Shown: positions 1 through 9,641, counted from the stretch's first letter. The stretch: 16,303 nt of DNA from Larix sibirica (GCA_004151065.3 NWUY0304033537.1:1-16303), one strand, 5' to 3'. Program-made: numbers and translations. The notes: generated from the letters alone by a model not told the origin.

Positions 1-5
1 CCTAA

Positions 6-164
6 TTTGTATCTGCACACCAATGTTTTTATTCATATGATGCTAAGGACTGGGCTGAATTTTATGAAAATCCCTACAGATTGGCATCATGTTCCCTCCC
101 TTGCCTTGGATGGATGGGTGGGTACGTTACACTACTGGGCTGTAGAATGCGCCTCTCGACGTAA
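6..164 (+). other. Possible coding scrap at the window edge
   Basis: The third forward frame is open for 53 codons and contains the protein-like stretch YDAKDWAEFYENPYR near positions 66-110, rich in aromatic and acidic residues. The first frame is also open, from 1 to 177, so openness alone proves little. A donor-like GGGTACGT lies at about 117-124. It could be the end of an exon or a pseudogene fragment continuing to the left of the window. I do not recognise the family, and the piece could be chance. Confidence 0.2.
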
Positions 165-1578
165 TCAAACCAATTAAAACATTTCCCATTCATCATCTTT
201 TGTAATGCGCAAAGCATCTTTCAACTTCCATTACCAATATATTGCCCATAACAACATGAATTTGTGAACCATTTTGTGCAAAGATTAGAGGACAAATAGA
301 CCTTTCAAATGAGTACATATATGTCTAATTTCAACACAAGATTCAAGGTGATCACAGGCAATGAAACACAACACACCTCATAAGCGAAAAAGGTTACTTG
401 TGACTTTTCATACAAGAGAGTCAGAATCAAAATTTGAAAGTTGCATTGGACTAACAATTTATAAAATCCCATAAATAGCTTGTTTAAGATATTAAATTGT
501 CATTCTGGATCAAGGCCAAAAATGGTGGAAAAGACATTTTTTAATAGAAGTTTAAGCCTCATTTAAATCATAGCTTCATTCAAATCACATTCCATTTACT
601 CGCCTTGTATCTTTGTTATATAGTATTTCAAGGCGTAGATTGAGATATCTATGATTCATCATCGTCTGAAAGATCTCAATTCATGAAAATGCTCAATTGG
701 CTTCCTAAGCACCTAAAATCAAGCACTTAGAAAAATAGTCGAATTTCCCGAAACACTGTTATGAGTCAACCAAATATGCAACATTGTTATGAGAACCAAA
801 TATGCATAATATCATAAATGAACTTAGATAAATATGCACATAGTCTTTACATGTGTTATAAATGATAAACCAAGAGTTGCAACATCAGGTACGATAATGC
901 ATGCAATGTGATAATTACGACAAGTGCAAAGAGGCAAAATTAAGTGGCAAGCAAGCACCTGAAAAAGTAATTGATGCATGTTATAAAGATTATTCGTTAA
1001 AACAAGAAAGTCAATCGTGCATCAAGATTTTAATCAAGAATAAAAATTTGGAAGACATCATTTAGATAAACAAGGCTCAATTAAAAATTTAAAAGTGGGT
1101 CCACAAGTCATCTAACTCAGAGAGAGTTGAGGCCTCAACATCACCATGAATTAATGGATACATGCATAGTTAAAGGTTCATTGAAAACCAAATTTCCATC
1201 TTTGTTATTTAGTGTCCTTGTTTCTCACAATCACTAGTTTGCCTGAATTGGTATTTGTGCATTTTAGATTCGTTAAGATATTAGGAACTCTAACTTTAAT
1301 TGTTGCTTCAGTTTGATTATACAAATGTATTTCTATAATAAGGCTTAATGGATTTTATTGGATGGGGTGTCTTAATGCAATTATGCTTCCAATAATAGTG
1401 ACATGTGATCTATGTCTTATACAATTTATTATGAACTCTGTAATTTATTATGAACTCAAATTAGTTGAATATTAATTACATGTTGATTTATGCATAAGAT
1501 GGTTTTTGAGAATGACTTGTAAAAATAAATAAATAAATGTTGAATAAATGAAGTATATTTAGTATTGAGGTGTACTAA
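165..1578. other. Intergenic, no gene seen
   Basis: AT-rich sequence with stops in all frames. I found no tRNA-like fold, transposon protein or long repeat. The only longer open frame (minus strand, 1641-1456) has a low-complexity Ile/Tyr/Phe composition typical of translated AT-rich DNA and is not called. Confidence 0.6.
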
Positions 1579-1825
1579 ACTAATATATATTTCGTAATAA
1601 ATATGCAAAGAAAGAAAGGTGTTGGGGAATCCTTCCACCAAACTTACACAACTAACTTGGATTCATGTGTATCATTATCGGCTAGAAAGTTGAACATATA
1701 ATGGAACTAATATATATTTAATAAATATGCAAGGAATGAAAGGTGTTGAGGAAGCCTGACATCAAAAGTATACAACTTGGAATCATGTGTACCATTATAA
1801 GCTAGACAATTGAACATATAATGGA
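1579..1825. repeat. Imperfect tandem duplication, units of 127 and 120 bp
   Basis: Two adjacent copies, 1579-1705 and 1706-1825, both begin ACTAATATATATTT and end TTGAACATATAATGGA. In between they share AATAAATATGCAA, GAAAGGTGTTG and TCATGTGTA. Small indels and scattered substitutions show that the duplication is not recent. No reading frame is conserved between the units. The block is directly followed by a perfect hairpin. Confidence 0.8.
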
Positions 1826-1846
1826 GCACTATAAAACTTATAGATG

Positions 1847-1871
1847 TCGAAAGTCATAAAATGACTTTCGA
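1847..1871. repeat. Perfect 11-bp inverted repeat with 3-nt loop
   Basis: TCGAAAGTCAT (1847-1857), an AAA loop, and ATGACTTTCGA (1861-1871) are exact reverse complements. The hairpin lies 22 bp after the tandem duplication. It could be the core of a small foldback element or a recombination scar. No longer terminal inverted repeat was seen around it. Confidence 0.75.
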
Positions 1872-2837
1872 TGCCTATTGCAGACAACCATGTGCGATGA
1901 GTTGGAGATATCATCCCATGGAACATAAAGACTAGTTTTAGCAGAGGGACTTGTGCCATAGCAAGAAGGGTCACTCAAGCACCATGAGGCAGGAAACTTG
2001 TGGTTGTGAGTGATTAGAGATTGATTTATTATCCAATCACTATGAGGGGGAAAACTAGGTTGTGGATGAAGAAATGTAGGAGGAAAATTGATATTTTATC
2101 TTTTAATTTAGTCTTGGTGATTATATTTTATTTGTTTATTTTGAATTTGATTTATTTGAAAGGTGCTTGGTTTATATAACTTCTTTGTGATTTTTGGATG
2201 TTATTCTTTGGGTTTGAATTTGTGTCTATCCTTATTAAACTATTGAGACCTAATTGACAAGAGGGGAGGAAGGCCAGGAAGGTGAAAAACACTAAACTAG
2301 CAAGAGGGGAGGAAGGCTAGGGTGGTGAGTGTTGGTTGGTATAGAATTTGTGTTAGTCAATTTGGGAAGATGACAAAACTGAAAAATAATTTATGGTTGT
2401 TATATCTAAAACATTAAATTGCTTGAATTTTATCTCAAATTGGCATGTGCGAATACATATATGATTGTTAAATCATGGTCCTATGTTGTTATTTGATTTA
2501 GTTGATTATAAAATGATTGATGAAATTTTTTTATGCTAATGAAAAGAAACATTAAATATTTGTAGTTAAGGCTATTGTTTGACCATGTGATTGATTTGAA
2601 TAGATGCATAATTGTGTTATTTGCTTAGAAGAACCAATAACATGTAATAAAGTAGGGTACAATGTTTATAAATGGTATAGGTGTGTGAATTAGCCATGAT
2701 GGCCACACCAATAATTCTCTCACTTGAACAATAATACTACATATGTGGGTGCATATTATGTGATGATTGTGCATAACATATAATACCTTGCATCAAAACA
2801 AGTAAAATATAATATAACTTCTGGAAAAAGTTTCGTG
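1872..2837. other. Intergenic, no gene; contains a purine-rich direct repeat
   Basis: No supported coding region. The 17-mer CAAGAGGGGAGGAAGGC occurs at 2258-2274 and again at 2301-2317, a 43-bp period. The rest is AT-rich with stops in all frames. Confidence 0.6.
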
Positions 2838-2890
2838 AAGGGGGTATATGTAACATCTCACTTAAAATCCCTTGACCCTTGTGAGATGTT
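2838..2890 (+). mobile_element. Candidate LTR 5' boundary with polypurine tract and internal inverted repeat
   Basis: GAAGGGGGTATA (about 2837-2848) resembles a polypurine tract. It is followed at 2849 by TGTAACATCTCA, similar to the TGTAACATCCC start common in plant Ty3/gypsy LTRs. A perfect 10-bp inverted repeat, AACATCTCAC (2852-2861) and GTGAGATGTT (2881-2890), lies just inside. No gypsy protein is visible to the left, so if real this is a solo or decayed LTR. A promoter-like TTTATATAGGG lies at about 3702-3712. The right end and target duplication were not resolved, so only the boundary is annotated. Confidence 0.3.
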
Positions 2891-3494
2891 GGATAATATG
2901 ACACATGGAATGTTGATTCTTACATTGATTACTCATGACTTGTGTATGAAGATGACTCAAATGATACTTAAAAAATAGACGACATGTTTGTATGATTATT
3001 GTGCTTATGTATCATATATGTTGTTGTTGTATCTATATTTTTTAAGATTAAGAGGGCATGATTGAATGATTATCAATTGTATTGAAAGGTTATATGGTTA
3101 CATGAATGTTGTGAATACATTGATGCTTTCTAAGGTGTTGACTCTTTGTTCAATTGCTTCTTGATTTGATGATTTGATTAAGTTAAATATTGATGATTGG
3201 ATGTTGACGATGGCATGTATCACAAGATCGAGCTTGGGACTCATCCAAGGTTTCTACAACAAGTATGTAAGTACCACCATCCCTGCATGAGAGTCCATGA
3301 CCACAAAAGGAAATTATACTACCTTTCCACATGGGCCAGAACAAGAGTGTGATGCCACCTTCATCCTTCACGAGTCACCCTTCATATTCATGAGTATAGC
3401 ATAAATATTATGCTTGTGTAATGCATGATTTATAAGTTAGTAAGTGTTATGATAAGTTTGTGTGATATATGTGTGGTGTGATACTATATATTTT

Positions 3495-3567
3495 ATTTTA
3501 TTGAGTGGTGAATATATATATATATTATTTTATTGAGTGGTGAATATATATATATATATATATATAT
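3495..3567. repeat. 32-bp tandem duplication carrying (AT)n microsatellites
   Basis: ATTTTATTGAGTGGTGAA occurs at 3495-3512 and 3527-3544, each followed by an AT dinucleotide run. The second run is the longer, about (AT)12 at 3544-3567. The duplication probably arose by slippage or unequal exchange on the AT tract. Confidence 0.85.
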
Positions 3568-3732
3568 GATGCAAATTATATAATAATATGTAATTTAATG
3601 AAATATACACTTATATTGCAATTTGTATGCTATTTCTTTTTATTAAATTGCATTGGTGGGGGCAGGGGTGACTTGTCAAGAAGCCAAGTCATAATGCTAT
3701 AATTTATATAGGGTAAGAAGGTGTTTATCTAG

Positions 3733-3753
3733 TCTCTCTCTCTCTCTCTCTCT
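3733..3753. repeat. (TC)10 microsatellite
   Basis: An uninterrupted TC run lies about 20 bp downstream of the TATATAGGG-like sequence. CT runs are common in plant 5' leaders and LTRs, but no gene follows it here. Confidence 0.95.
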
Positions 3754-5325
3754 GGTATTTTTCCTTCACAATCCAAAGTTATCTGGTAGTTTGCTTCTGG
3801 CATCATAGTCTGAGGGTGTTTGGTATCTTTGCTACACAGTATGGAGTTGTTTGGTTTTTCTTGAGATTTCTATGTTTATATGGTCATGCATCCCATATGG
3901 CTACTAAAACTGGAGCCTAAAGGATGGAGGTTGTGGGCTTGGGGGCCTCAACTGTTCAATTGGCAATTGAGGGGTTAGGGTGGAGGAGAGTGTTCATGTT
4001 CCCCATAGTTGCTCAAGCATGGTTGGAAAATTTTATTGGACTCATGAGCTACTAATTACTAGGTGAGTTATTCTTCTATATATTTTAATTGTTTTAAATT
4101 CAAATTCTTAATGGTTAAAGACTTGGATAGTCTTTACCTTAAAATGAAATTCTACAGTAAATTTGAAAATAGCTATAAACCATATGATGCATTTGTTTTG
4201 TGTACTAAATTGTTACTTCAAGATTTGTAAAATCCTAAGAAATTATCTTCCTTCTTGTTTTAGTTTATTGTTTCAGGAATCAATTAGAGAAATTTATGGT
4301 ATCTCCTAGTCAGTATTTGAAGCTAATCTAATTATTAAAAAAAATCCACTCTCATGGGATCTTTATAATAGATTTTCAAATTGATTTTTTTTAAATAGCT
4401 AGATAAGGAATGATTATGACATTAACTAGTGACCAAACATTCCCTTGTATCATCTTGATTAGCCCATTGTGGATGGCTGAATTTAGAAGCGATGAAGCCA
4501 CCAACTTGTAGCATTATCGGTGTCTACTGAGGGGCCTTGGTGTGAGATATGATGAAGGGTCCCTCATGTGCTTATTGTTGTAGCGTCGAATACCTTGGAG
4601 CCATAGGAGACATTGCTAGACCAAAATCAAACATGAACAGATAGATAGGAAAGTAGACCTTTTCCATTCAGAGCACTTGCATTATTAGTAGAGAAGAAGA
4701 ATTTGTGATAAGAGTTTCTCATGTTGGATCCTTACCATTCAACTACACAAATATTTTTGGGTTGTGAGTCATAATGTTTTGACATACTTATGCTTTGTCT
4801 TAGATATAAAGTTCATTAGAATATCCAGCCCCCACTGCCCGTGAGAAGAAAAAAAATATTGTTTTGATATAAGTAAGTTGAACACTATTCTACATAAGGT
4901 TCAGATTTCAACCCTACCAATTGCCATTGGAATTGTAAACTAATGACCATAAAATAGATGCAAAAACATATTAAGAAACATCAATAGCATAGCAAGACCA
5001 TGATTCTGATTTCAATCCATATAACTTTCTTTCAATTAAAAGTATGGAAAGAAGCAACATATGTGTTTCTCCCTTAACTGTGTGTCCAACATATTTATAT
5101 GAATATCACCTCATCCATAATCAATTACTTTATTCCCAAGAGGAAAGTGTTTCAAGAGTTATGAATTAGTTGTATCATGGGCTCATATGTTATGGTCACA
5201 TAGAGTCCATGAGGAAAAAAAAAGCTTGGTTGGGGAGTGAAAGCTTCATGGAGACAATAATAACACTTTACTTTCACCAATCATACAACTCCTTTGTTAA
5301 GGAAATCATAATCATAATAATAAAC
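3754..5325. other. Intergenic, no gene seen
   Basis: No open frame with recognisable protein character on either strand. There is AT-rich filler and a slightly more GC-rich patch at about 3880-4030 that is also interrupted by stops. No RNA gene or transposon end was identified. Confidence 0.55.
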
Positions 5326-5405
5326 TTAAATCCAACTTATTAAAGAAGTAAAAAGTAATTAAAAATTAAATCCAACTTATTAAACAAATAAAAAGTAATT
5401 AAAAA
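5326..5405. repeat. 40-bp tandem duplication
   Basis: Two units, 5326-5365 and 5366-5405, share TTAAATCCAACTTATTAAA and TAAAAAGTAATTAAAAA with a few changes. The block lies about 530 bp beyond the stop codon of the reductase gene, in its 3' flank. Confidence 0.85.
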
Positions 5406-5617
5406 ACATATATATCAAGTTTATATCCCAACCTATCCAACAATTATCGCAAACTATGGGTGACTTTGATGGATTCTATGTGTGGTGAAATCATTTTATT
5501 GAGTTTTATAAAGCACAGGGATAGAATGATGGAAGACAATGAATAAGACATGAAGGATAATAACAGCCTTGTTTATCTGGTTAGAAATAACACAAATAAT
5601 CTCTTGAAATAGAAGAA

Positions 5618-5705
5618 GATAAGATAGCCTGTAAGGTATACAGAAAAAAAATAGCATACAAGATAAGGTAGCCTCTGACAGTAGCTACAGAAAAAATACT
5701 ATGTT
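5618..5705. repeat. Imperfect 44-bp tandem duplication
   Basis: GATAAGATAGCCT (from 5618) and GATAAGGTAGCCT (from 5662) begin two diverged units, each also containing a TACAGAAAAAA run. It lies about 230-315 bp past the reductase stop codon and may be in that gene's 3' UTR or just beyond it. Confidence 0.65.
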
Positions 5706-5933
5706 TTAATCAAAAAGCTAAAAATACATTTGGCTTTTCTAATGATAGTACAATTTCTTCATTAGGAAATTCGGAAAAGAAGAAATCGTTGAAGAAAAAT
5801 AGCAAAATGCAATCATTCTCAAGTTTCCAGGGCTGCAATTTTCTAATGGCAAACAGCATACCTCAGCAAGCTCCAGGATTGTATTGTATATTTAGGTCAA
5901 TAGAAACTTCAGATTGTTTCCCCTGAAATTCAA

Positions 5934-7238
5934 TCATAGGGGTCTCTCCATATCATAACAGTCACCAACAGGACCTGTGCTCTCTCCCCTCTGAACCTGC
6001 TCTATTTTCTTCATGTCCAATTCGTCCAACAAAAACCCATAAACCTTCAAATTCTCTTCCAGATGATTAGCATTCCGAAGGCCAACAATGGGATGCACAG
6101 GACCTTGCTGCATCACCCACTTCAACGCAACACCAGAGATGGTGGTAGAATGTTTACAAGCAATCTCTGCCAACACTGCCAGCAATTTCTTCCAGTACGA
6201 TTCACCCCCTGCTACCCTAACAATATTCCAATACATTTTCAGGCTGGATGTGTTGAGAATGACACTATTGGAGATCTGCAATTTTGCAAGAATACCCTTC
6301 TTCCCTCCATCCCAATACTTATCTGAAAGAAGCTTTCCAGCAAGGGAACCATATGTGAGCAATTTGATATCATTTTTCTTGCAAAAAGGAACCATTTGTG
6401 TCAGAGGCCGAGGATCAAGAACAGAGAACTGAACCTGATTGCAAACAACTGGAACGCCAGCATCCACAATCTTTGACAGGGCCTCTGTGTTCATATTAGT
6501 AGTCCCAACGCTTGTAATCAGGCCTTTCTCACGGAGCTCTGTGAGTGTAAGTGCAGTGTCTAACATTCCTGGAATATGATAATCCCACCAATGTAACTGT
6601 ACAAGGTCCAGTTTCTCCACTCTGAGAGCACGCAGGGATTGCCTAACACTCTTCTCTACAGAAGAAGGAGAAACGTTGCCTTGGAAGATATTGGGTACAT
6701 ATTTTGTAAATATCTGAACCTCTGGAAGCCCTTGCTCTGTTCTTTCTTTCTCCCATTTCTCTCTGAAGTTGCCCAGGATTTCTTCACTTGGGCCATAGAT
6801 ATCTGCTGTGTCGAATGTAGTGAGGCCTCTGGATGAGTACGTTTCCATAACAGAAATTATTTTTTCTTCCACGATTCTGCCATGCCCCCCTGCTAATGTC
6901 CAGCAGCCATTTATGAGTGGGGCGAATCTGGTTGGGGAACCATCATTGAATTGCACTGTTTGAATAGAAATAGATGACCCAGAAGAAGTAGATGACCCAG
7001 AAGAAGCAGATGACGATGATGATGCAGTAGCCCGGCATGTTGTTGTTGCTGACAGGAAATGATGGGCTGATTCTTTCCTGAAGAAGAAACTGGGAAGTGT
7101 CTGATTTCTTGGTATACTTCTGGTGATGAAGAACAGTGAATGAGTGTCATGTGTTCTTCCATGAGTTTGTCCTGAGCTTCTGGAGAGGAGTGGAGGTGTT
7201 GGAAATAATGATGTTGAGGGAACACTTGTGATCCCCAT
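5934..7238 (-). CDS. Plastid-type aldo/keto reductase (NAD(P)H-dependent oxidoreductase)
   Basis: This intact 434-codon frame encodes an aldo/keto reductase, a TIM-barrel enzyme that reduces carbonyl substrates with NAD(P)H. The catalytic tetrad is visible: Asp143 and Tyr148 in TFDTADIYGPSEE, Lys179 in IFTKYV, and His216 in VQLHWWDY. Other family marks are the strand motif near CNQVQFSVLD (266-275), TYGSLAGKLLS (295-305) and the cofactor-end motif GLRNANHLEENL (386-397). Residues 1 to about 90 precede the barrel, are rich in Ser, Thr and Arg with few acidic residues, and look like a chloroplast transit peptide plus a Ser-rich linker (72-90). From memory it resembles the Arabidopsis At2g27680-like plastid group; its substrate is unknown. 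The ATG at 7238 is the first in frame after a stop at 7355-7353, with G at +4. The frame has no introns, so it is either a naturally intronless gene or an old retrocopy. No poly(A) trace was seen downstream. Confidence 0.92.
   Translation of the reverse strand: MGITSVPSTSLFPTPPLLSRSSGQTHGRTHDTHSLFFITRSIPRNQTLPSFFFRKESAHHFLSATTTCRATASSSSSASSGSSTSSGSSISIQTVQFNDGSPTRFAPLINGCWTLAGGHGRIVEEKIISVMETYSSRGLTTFDTADIYGPSEEILGNFREKWEKERTEQGLPEVQIFTKYVPNIFQGNVSPSSVEKSVRQSLRALRVEKLDLVQLHWWDYHIPGMLDTALTLTELREKGLITSVGTTNMNTEALSKIVDAGVPVVCNQVQFSVLDPRPLTQMVPFCKKNDIKLLTYGSLAGKLLSDKYWDGGKKGILAKLQISNSVILNTSSLKMYWNIVRVAGGESYWKKLLAVLAEIACKHSTTISGVALKWVMQQGPVHPIVGLRNANHLEENLKVYGFLLDELDMKKIEQVQRGESTGPVGDCYDMERPL
6972..7025 (-). 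repeat. 18-bp tandem repeats encoding the Ser-rich linker of the reductase
   Basis: AGATGACCCAGAAGAAGY occurs at 6972-6989 and 6990-7007 and is followed by a degraded third unit up to 7025. Read on the minus strand, each unit adds six residues (SSGSST-like) without breaking the frame. The tract joins the presumed transit peptide to the barrel, so its length is likely free to vary. Confidence 0.8.
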
Positions 7239-7426
7239 TTGCAGAGAAGAATGATGGATTTTGGGATTGAATTTGTTGACGATGGGTGTGGATTGATCTG
7301 TGGCAGTCGATTCAATTTCAGGAAGAAATTGGTTGTTTTGGTTGAAGGGAGTTCAGAAAGAAGAAATAGGGAAACGCTATGGACGGATGAGAAGAAAACA
7401 CGCGCCACCACGAAAGACTGGCACAT
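7239..7426 (-). promoter_or_regulatory. Probable 5' leader of the aldo/keto reductase
   Basis: On the minus strand this stretch is pyrimidine-rich, with many TTCTTC and CTTTC runs, less AT-rich than its surroundings, and free of ATG until 7426-7424. These traits suit a plant 5' UTR. Its first ~65 bases are also preserved in the duplicated fragment at 14250-14505. The transcription start is unknown. A CTATAAAATG sequence read on the minus strand at about 7651-7642 is the nearest clean TATA-like motif but is rather far away. Confidence 0.45.
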
Positions 7427-7448
7427 AAATGATAGATGTGATAGATAA

Positions 7449-7700
7449 GGTAATGGATTGAAAATATTGAAAGTAATCAGTAGTTATTAGGTTTCTTTGG
7501 ATTTAAAAAATAAATAAAAATTATTAATTTCTTTTTTTTTAAATTTATTTGTCTAAATTTTATGGGATATTTTTTTATTTTAAAAATGGTTAAAAATATG
7601 CAAAATTATTGAAATTTGAATTTATTTTTTAAATCGCCAAACATTTTATAGTCAGAAATTTTAAAACTAATAAAATTGACCAAAAATTTTTACCACTTAT
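7449..7700. other. AT-rich upstream region, no gene
   Basis: Very AT-rich sequence with T and A runs, presumably the distal promoter side of the reductase gene. No coding signal was seen. A TATA-like sequence (minus strand, about 7651-7642) is present, but its use cannot be judged. Confidence 0.5.
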
Positions 7701-7865
7701 CCTCATTGAAAGGAACCTTGATAATAAATAATCTCAGAAGTACTTTTACATGTTCAAAAACATCTAAAAGTCATTCTAGTCATTCTACTGCTTAACCTCA
7801 TTGAAAGGAACCTTGATATCACATAATCTCAGAGGCCCTTCTACATATTCAAAAAATATCTAAAT
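7701..7865. repeat. Direct repeat, 95-bp period
   Basis: CCTCATTGAAAGGAACCTTG occurs exactly at 7701-7720 and again at 7796-7815. The flanking sequences also match (ATAATCTCAGA, TTCAAAAA and ATCTAAA at the same spacing). This is a two-unit tandem duplication with moderate divergence outside the shared core. Confidence 0.85.
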
Positions 7866-7908
7866 TTTATGAGTACTAAATAACAAAAATATCTAAATTT
7901 TATGAGTA
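7851..7908. repeat. 33-bp-period direct repeat
   Basis: AAATATCTAAATTTTATGAGTA occurs twice, ending at 7875 and at 7908. It overlaps the tail of the 95-bp repeat, so two duplication events are nested here. Confidence 0.85.
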
Positions 7909-8023
7909 GGCAAATAGCAAATTTATTCACTCTTGCAAGGATGAAGTTTGATTATGGAAATAATCCCATGTTTATGGGGCAACATTAGTATTCCTATAGT
8001 TCTTAGGGTTTAACCTAGTCAAA

Positions 8024-8266
8024 ATGGCTATCTCTATCACTTCATTCAATAGAAAGGTACCAAATCTTCATATCTTCACTTCATTCAATGGAAAGCTACC
8101 AAATCTCTATATCTTCACTTCATTCAATGGAAAGCTGCCAAATCTCGGTATCTTCACTTCATTTAATGGAAAGCTACCAAATCTCCATATCTACTTGTGG
8201 CATTGTGAAAATTTGGAAGAGATGAAAAATATTTTTACTACTTTTTTCAAAATTGATTTTAGTTAG
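8024..8266 (+). repeat. Minisatellite of four 39-bp units inside an 80-codon open frame
   Basis: Four head-to-tail units start at 8038, 8077, 8116 and 8155 and end at 8193. They differ at only a few positions each. Because 39 is 13 codons, the frame from the ATG at 8024 reads four copies of FTSFNGKLPNLxI-like residues, then 24 unique residues to a stop at 8266. The differences cluster at unit position 12 (His, Tyr, Gly, His) and, in unit 1, at Arg for Gly and Val for Leu. There is no sign of splicing, signal peptide or recognisable domain. The LPNLxI pattern faintly recalls leucine-rich repeats but is too short and too regular. It could be a short gene, or a minisatellite whose unit happens to be in frame; I favour the latter. 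Confidence 0.7.
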
Positions 8267-8554
8267 GATGAAAAAGGTATTTAATATATTTGGGAGAATA
8301 TGTGTATAAGTTTACCTGAATGAAGGGTTACAAAATCATCTCATGGTACAATGTGGAGAATATCAATAGTCCCTAAACTTGGATTATGATAATAGGAACT
8401 CTCAACAAATAGACTCCTATCCAACAACATAGGTGGATAAAAAGTTAAAAGTAATAAGCTTAGAGGATGGTAAACCTTGAAGAAGAAACATTCAAAGGCT
8501 ACTCCAAAAAGAAAAATCGTGTTTGAAAGCTATAACATCAACTAAGTTGTGTAA

Positions 8555-8821
8555 TCCTCCTTCTTAGGTTGTGATGTGGACCTAGACTTTGTGTCTCTCT
8601 CTTCTTCTCAAGTAGTTATGATTGAAAACTCCGTGAGTTGGATGACAAGGCATCATGAATTGGACAAATCAAAGCTAGAAAGGGACAATTTGTCTCCCTT
8701 GAGTTCAAAAGAAGCAAGGTTTACAAAGTTAAAGGAGCCCCATGCATTGTAGAACCTTGTGGTGAATGAAAAATCAAATGAAAATAAAGTGGGAGAAAAG
8801 GAAAGTCTACCTTTTCTCTAG
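8555..8821 (+). pseudogene. Unassigned coding-like relic, part 1
   Basis: This 88-codon frame is broken by a single TAG at 8750-8752 and ends at TAG 8819-8821. Its translation has ordinary protein composition (for example DVDLDFVSLSSSQVVMIE near the start and a charged, Lys/Glu-rich middle), unlike the Ile/Phe/Tyr-rich output of the AT-rich flanks. There is no ATG near the left end and no recognised domain. It may be one piece of the same decayed element as the relics at 8929-9418 and 9642-10331. Confidence 0.3.
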
Positions 8822-8928
8822 GGCTTCAACTAATCAATTCAAAAGGATGACATATATCTTAAGAAATAATCATAAAAGTAGCAAAGATAGTAAGTGATCA
8901 TCACTAGGTAAGTTTCTAATATTAATAT

Positions 8929-9418
8929 TTGGCTCATATAAAGGGTCACAAAAAATTAATATCAAACTATGATTTTACATTGGTAGGGGTCCATTTGGAT
9001 TGGGTGATATGGAGGAATGGGAGTGTCACACAAGGGCCGAAGGGCATGATCCAAGATCAACAACCAACCCACGATACAGTGCTCAAGGGGACAAGTGGTG
9101 AAGGAAGGGTACATGAACACCATGCAACAATTAATGGAAATGATACTTGAATCTGTGATCAATGATGGCTCTAAGTGGGAGATGGATAAGAAAACCTCAC
9201 ACGGCATGGGGAATCCAATCATAGTTATGTTGCAAGAGGATGGTGTAATCATGAGTGGATGTAGAAGTAGGAAGAGATGGATAGGGTTTTTCCTTGCTTA
9301 TAGAAATGGAGCAGTTATCCTATGGCATAGTTGGTTTCTTAAAGAGTTGATAAGCATCTTGTGTTCAAATCTTGGATGGCACCCCTCTCTAAGGGAGCTG
9401 GAGAATTCCCACTAGGTC
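8929..9418 (+). pseudogene. Unassigned coding-like relic, part 2
   Basis: Two overlapping frames look protein-like. One runs 8929-9150 (containing YDFTLVGVHLDWVIWRNG) and the other 9095-9415 (containing RKRWIGFFLAYRNGAVILWH, then a Leu-rich end). The two overlap in different frames, so a frameshift near 9095-9150 would be needed to join them. I do not recognise the protein. The second frame alone, 106 codons from an ATG at 9095, could be a small gene, but there is no independent support. A minus-strand frame over the same place is probably a shadow. Confidence 0.3.
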
Positions 9419-9641
9419 TACTATCAACTCCTTTCTTACTTGGTCTTTTCTCTTAGCTCACATCCTGGTTTAGTGATAAGGATTTTGGGCTTGGAGGACA
9501 CCAATCTCTTCATGTTCCCTTGACAATTTTATGTTTGGAAATTTGGACCGAACTCGAGTCTTTTAGGCTCAAGGGTTTCTTTATAACAAGTTGTAAGTGC
9601 CTACTCATTCTGATCACCATCCTTGGGAGAGGACAAAGACA

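Noticed and set aside
1456-1641. 61-codon minus-strand frame
   Set aside because: Ile/Tyr/Phe-rich translation of AT-rich DNA, and it overlaps the tandem duplication; no domain.
3183-3371. 62-codon minus-strand frame
   Set aside because: No recognised family, no supporting context, and inside a possible LTR.
6063-6836. Plus-strand frames inside the reductase gene
   Set aside because: Shadows of the minus-strand reductase coding sequence.
7239-7448. 69-codon plus-strand frame next to the reductase start
   Set aside because: Antisense to the probable 5' leader; basic, low-information translation.
7642-7651. CTATAAAATG on the minus strand as a TATA box for the reductase
   Set aside because: Would imply a leader of nearly 400 bases and an ATG at 7426 inside it; not supported enough to call.
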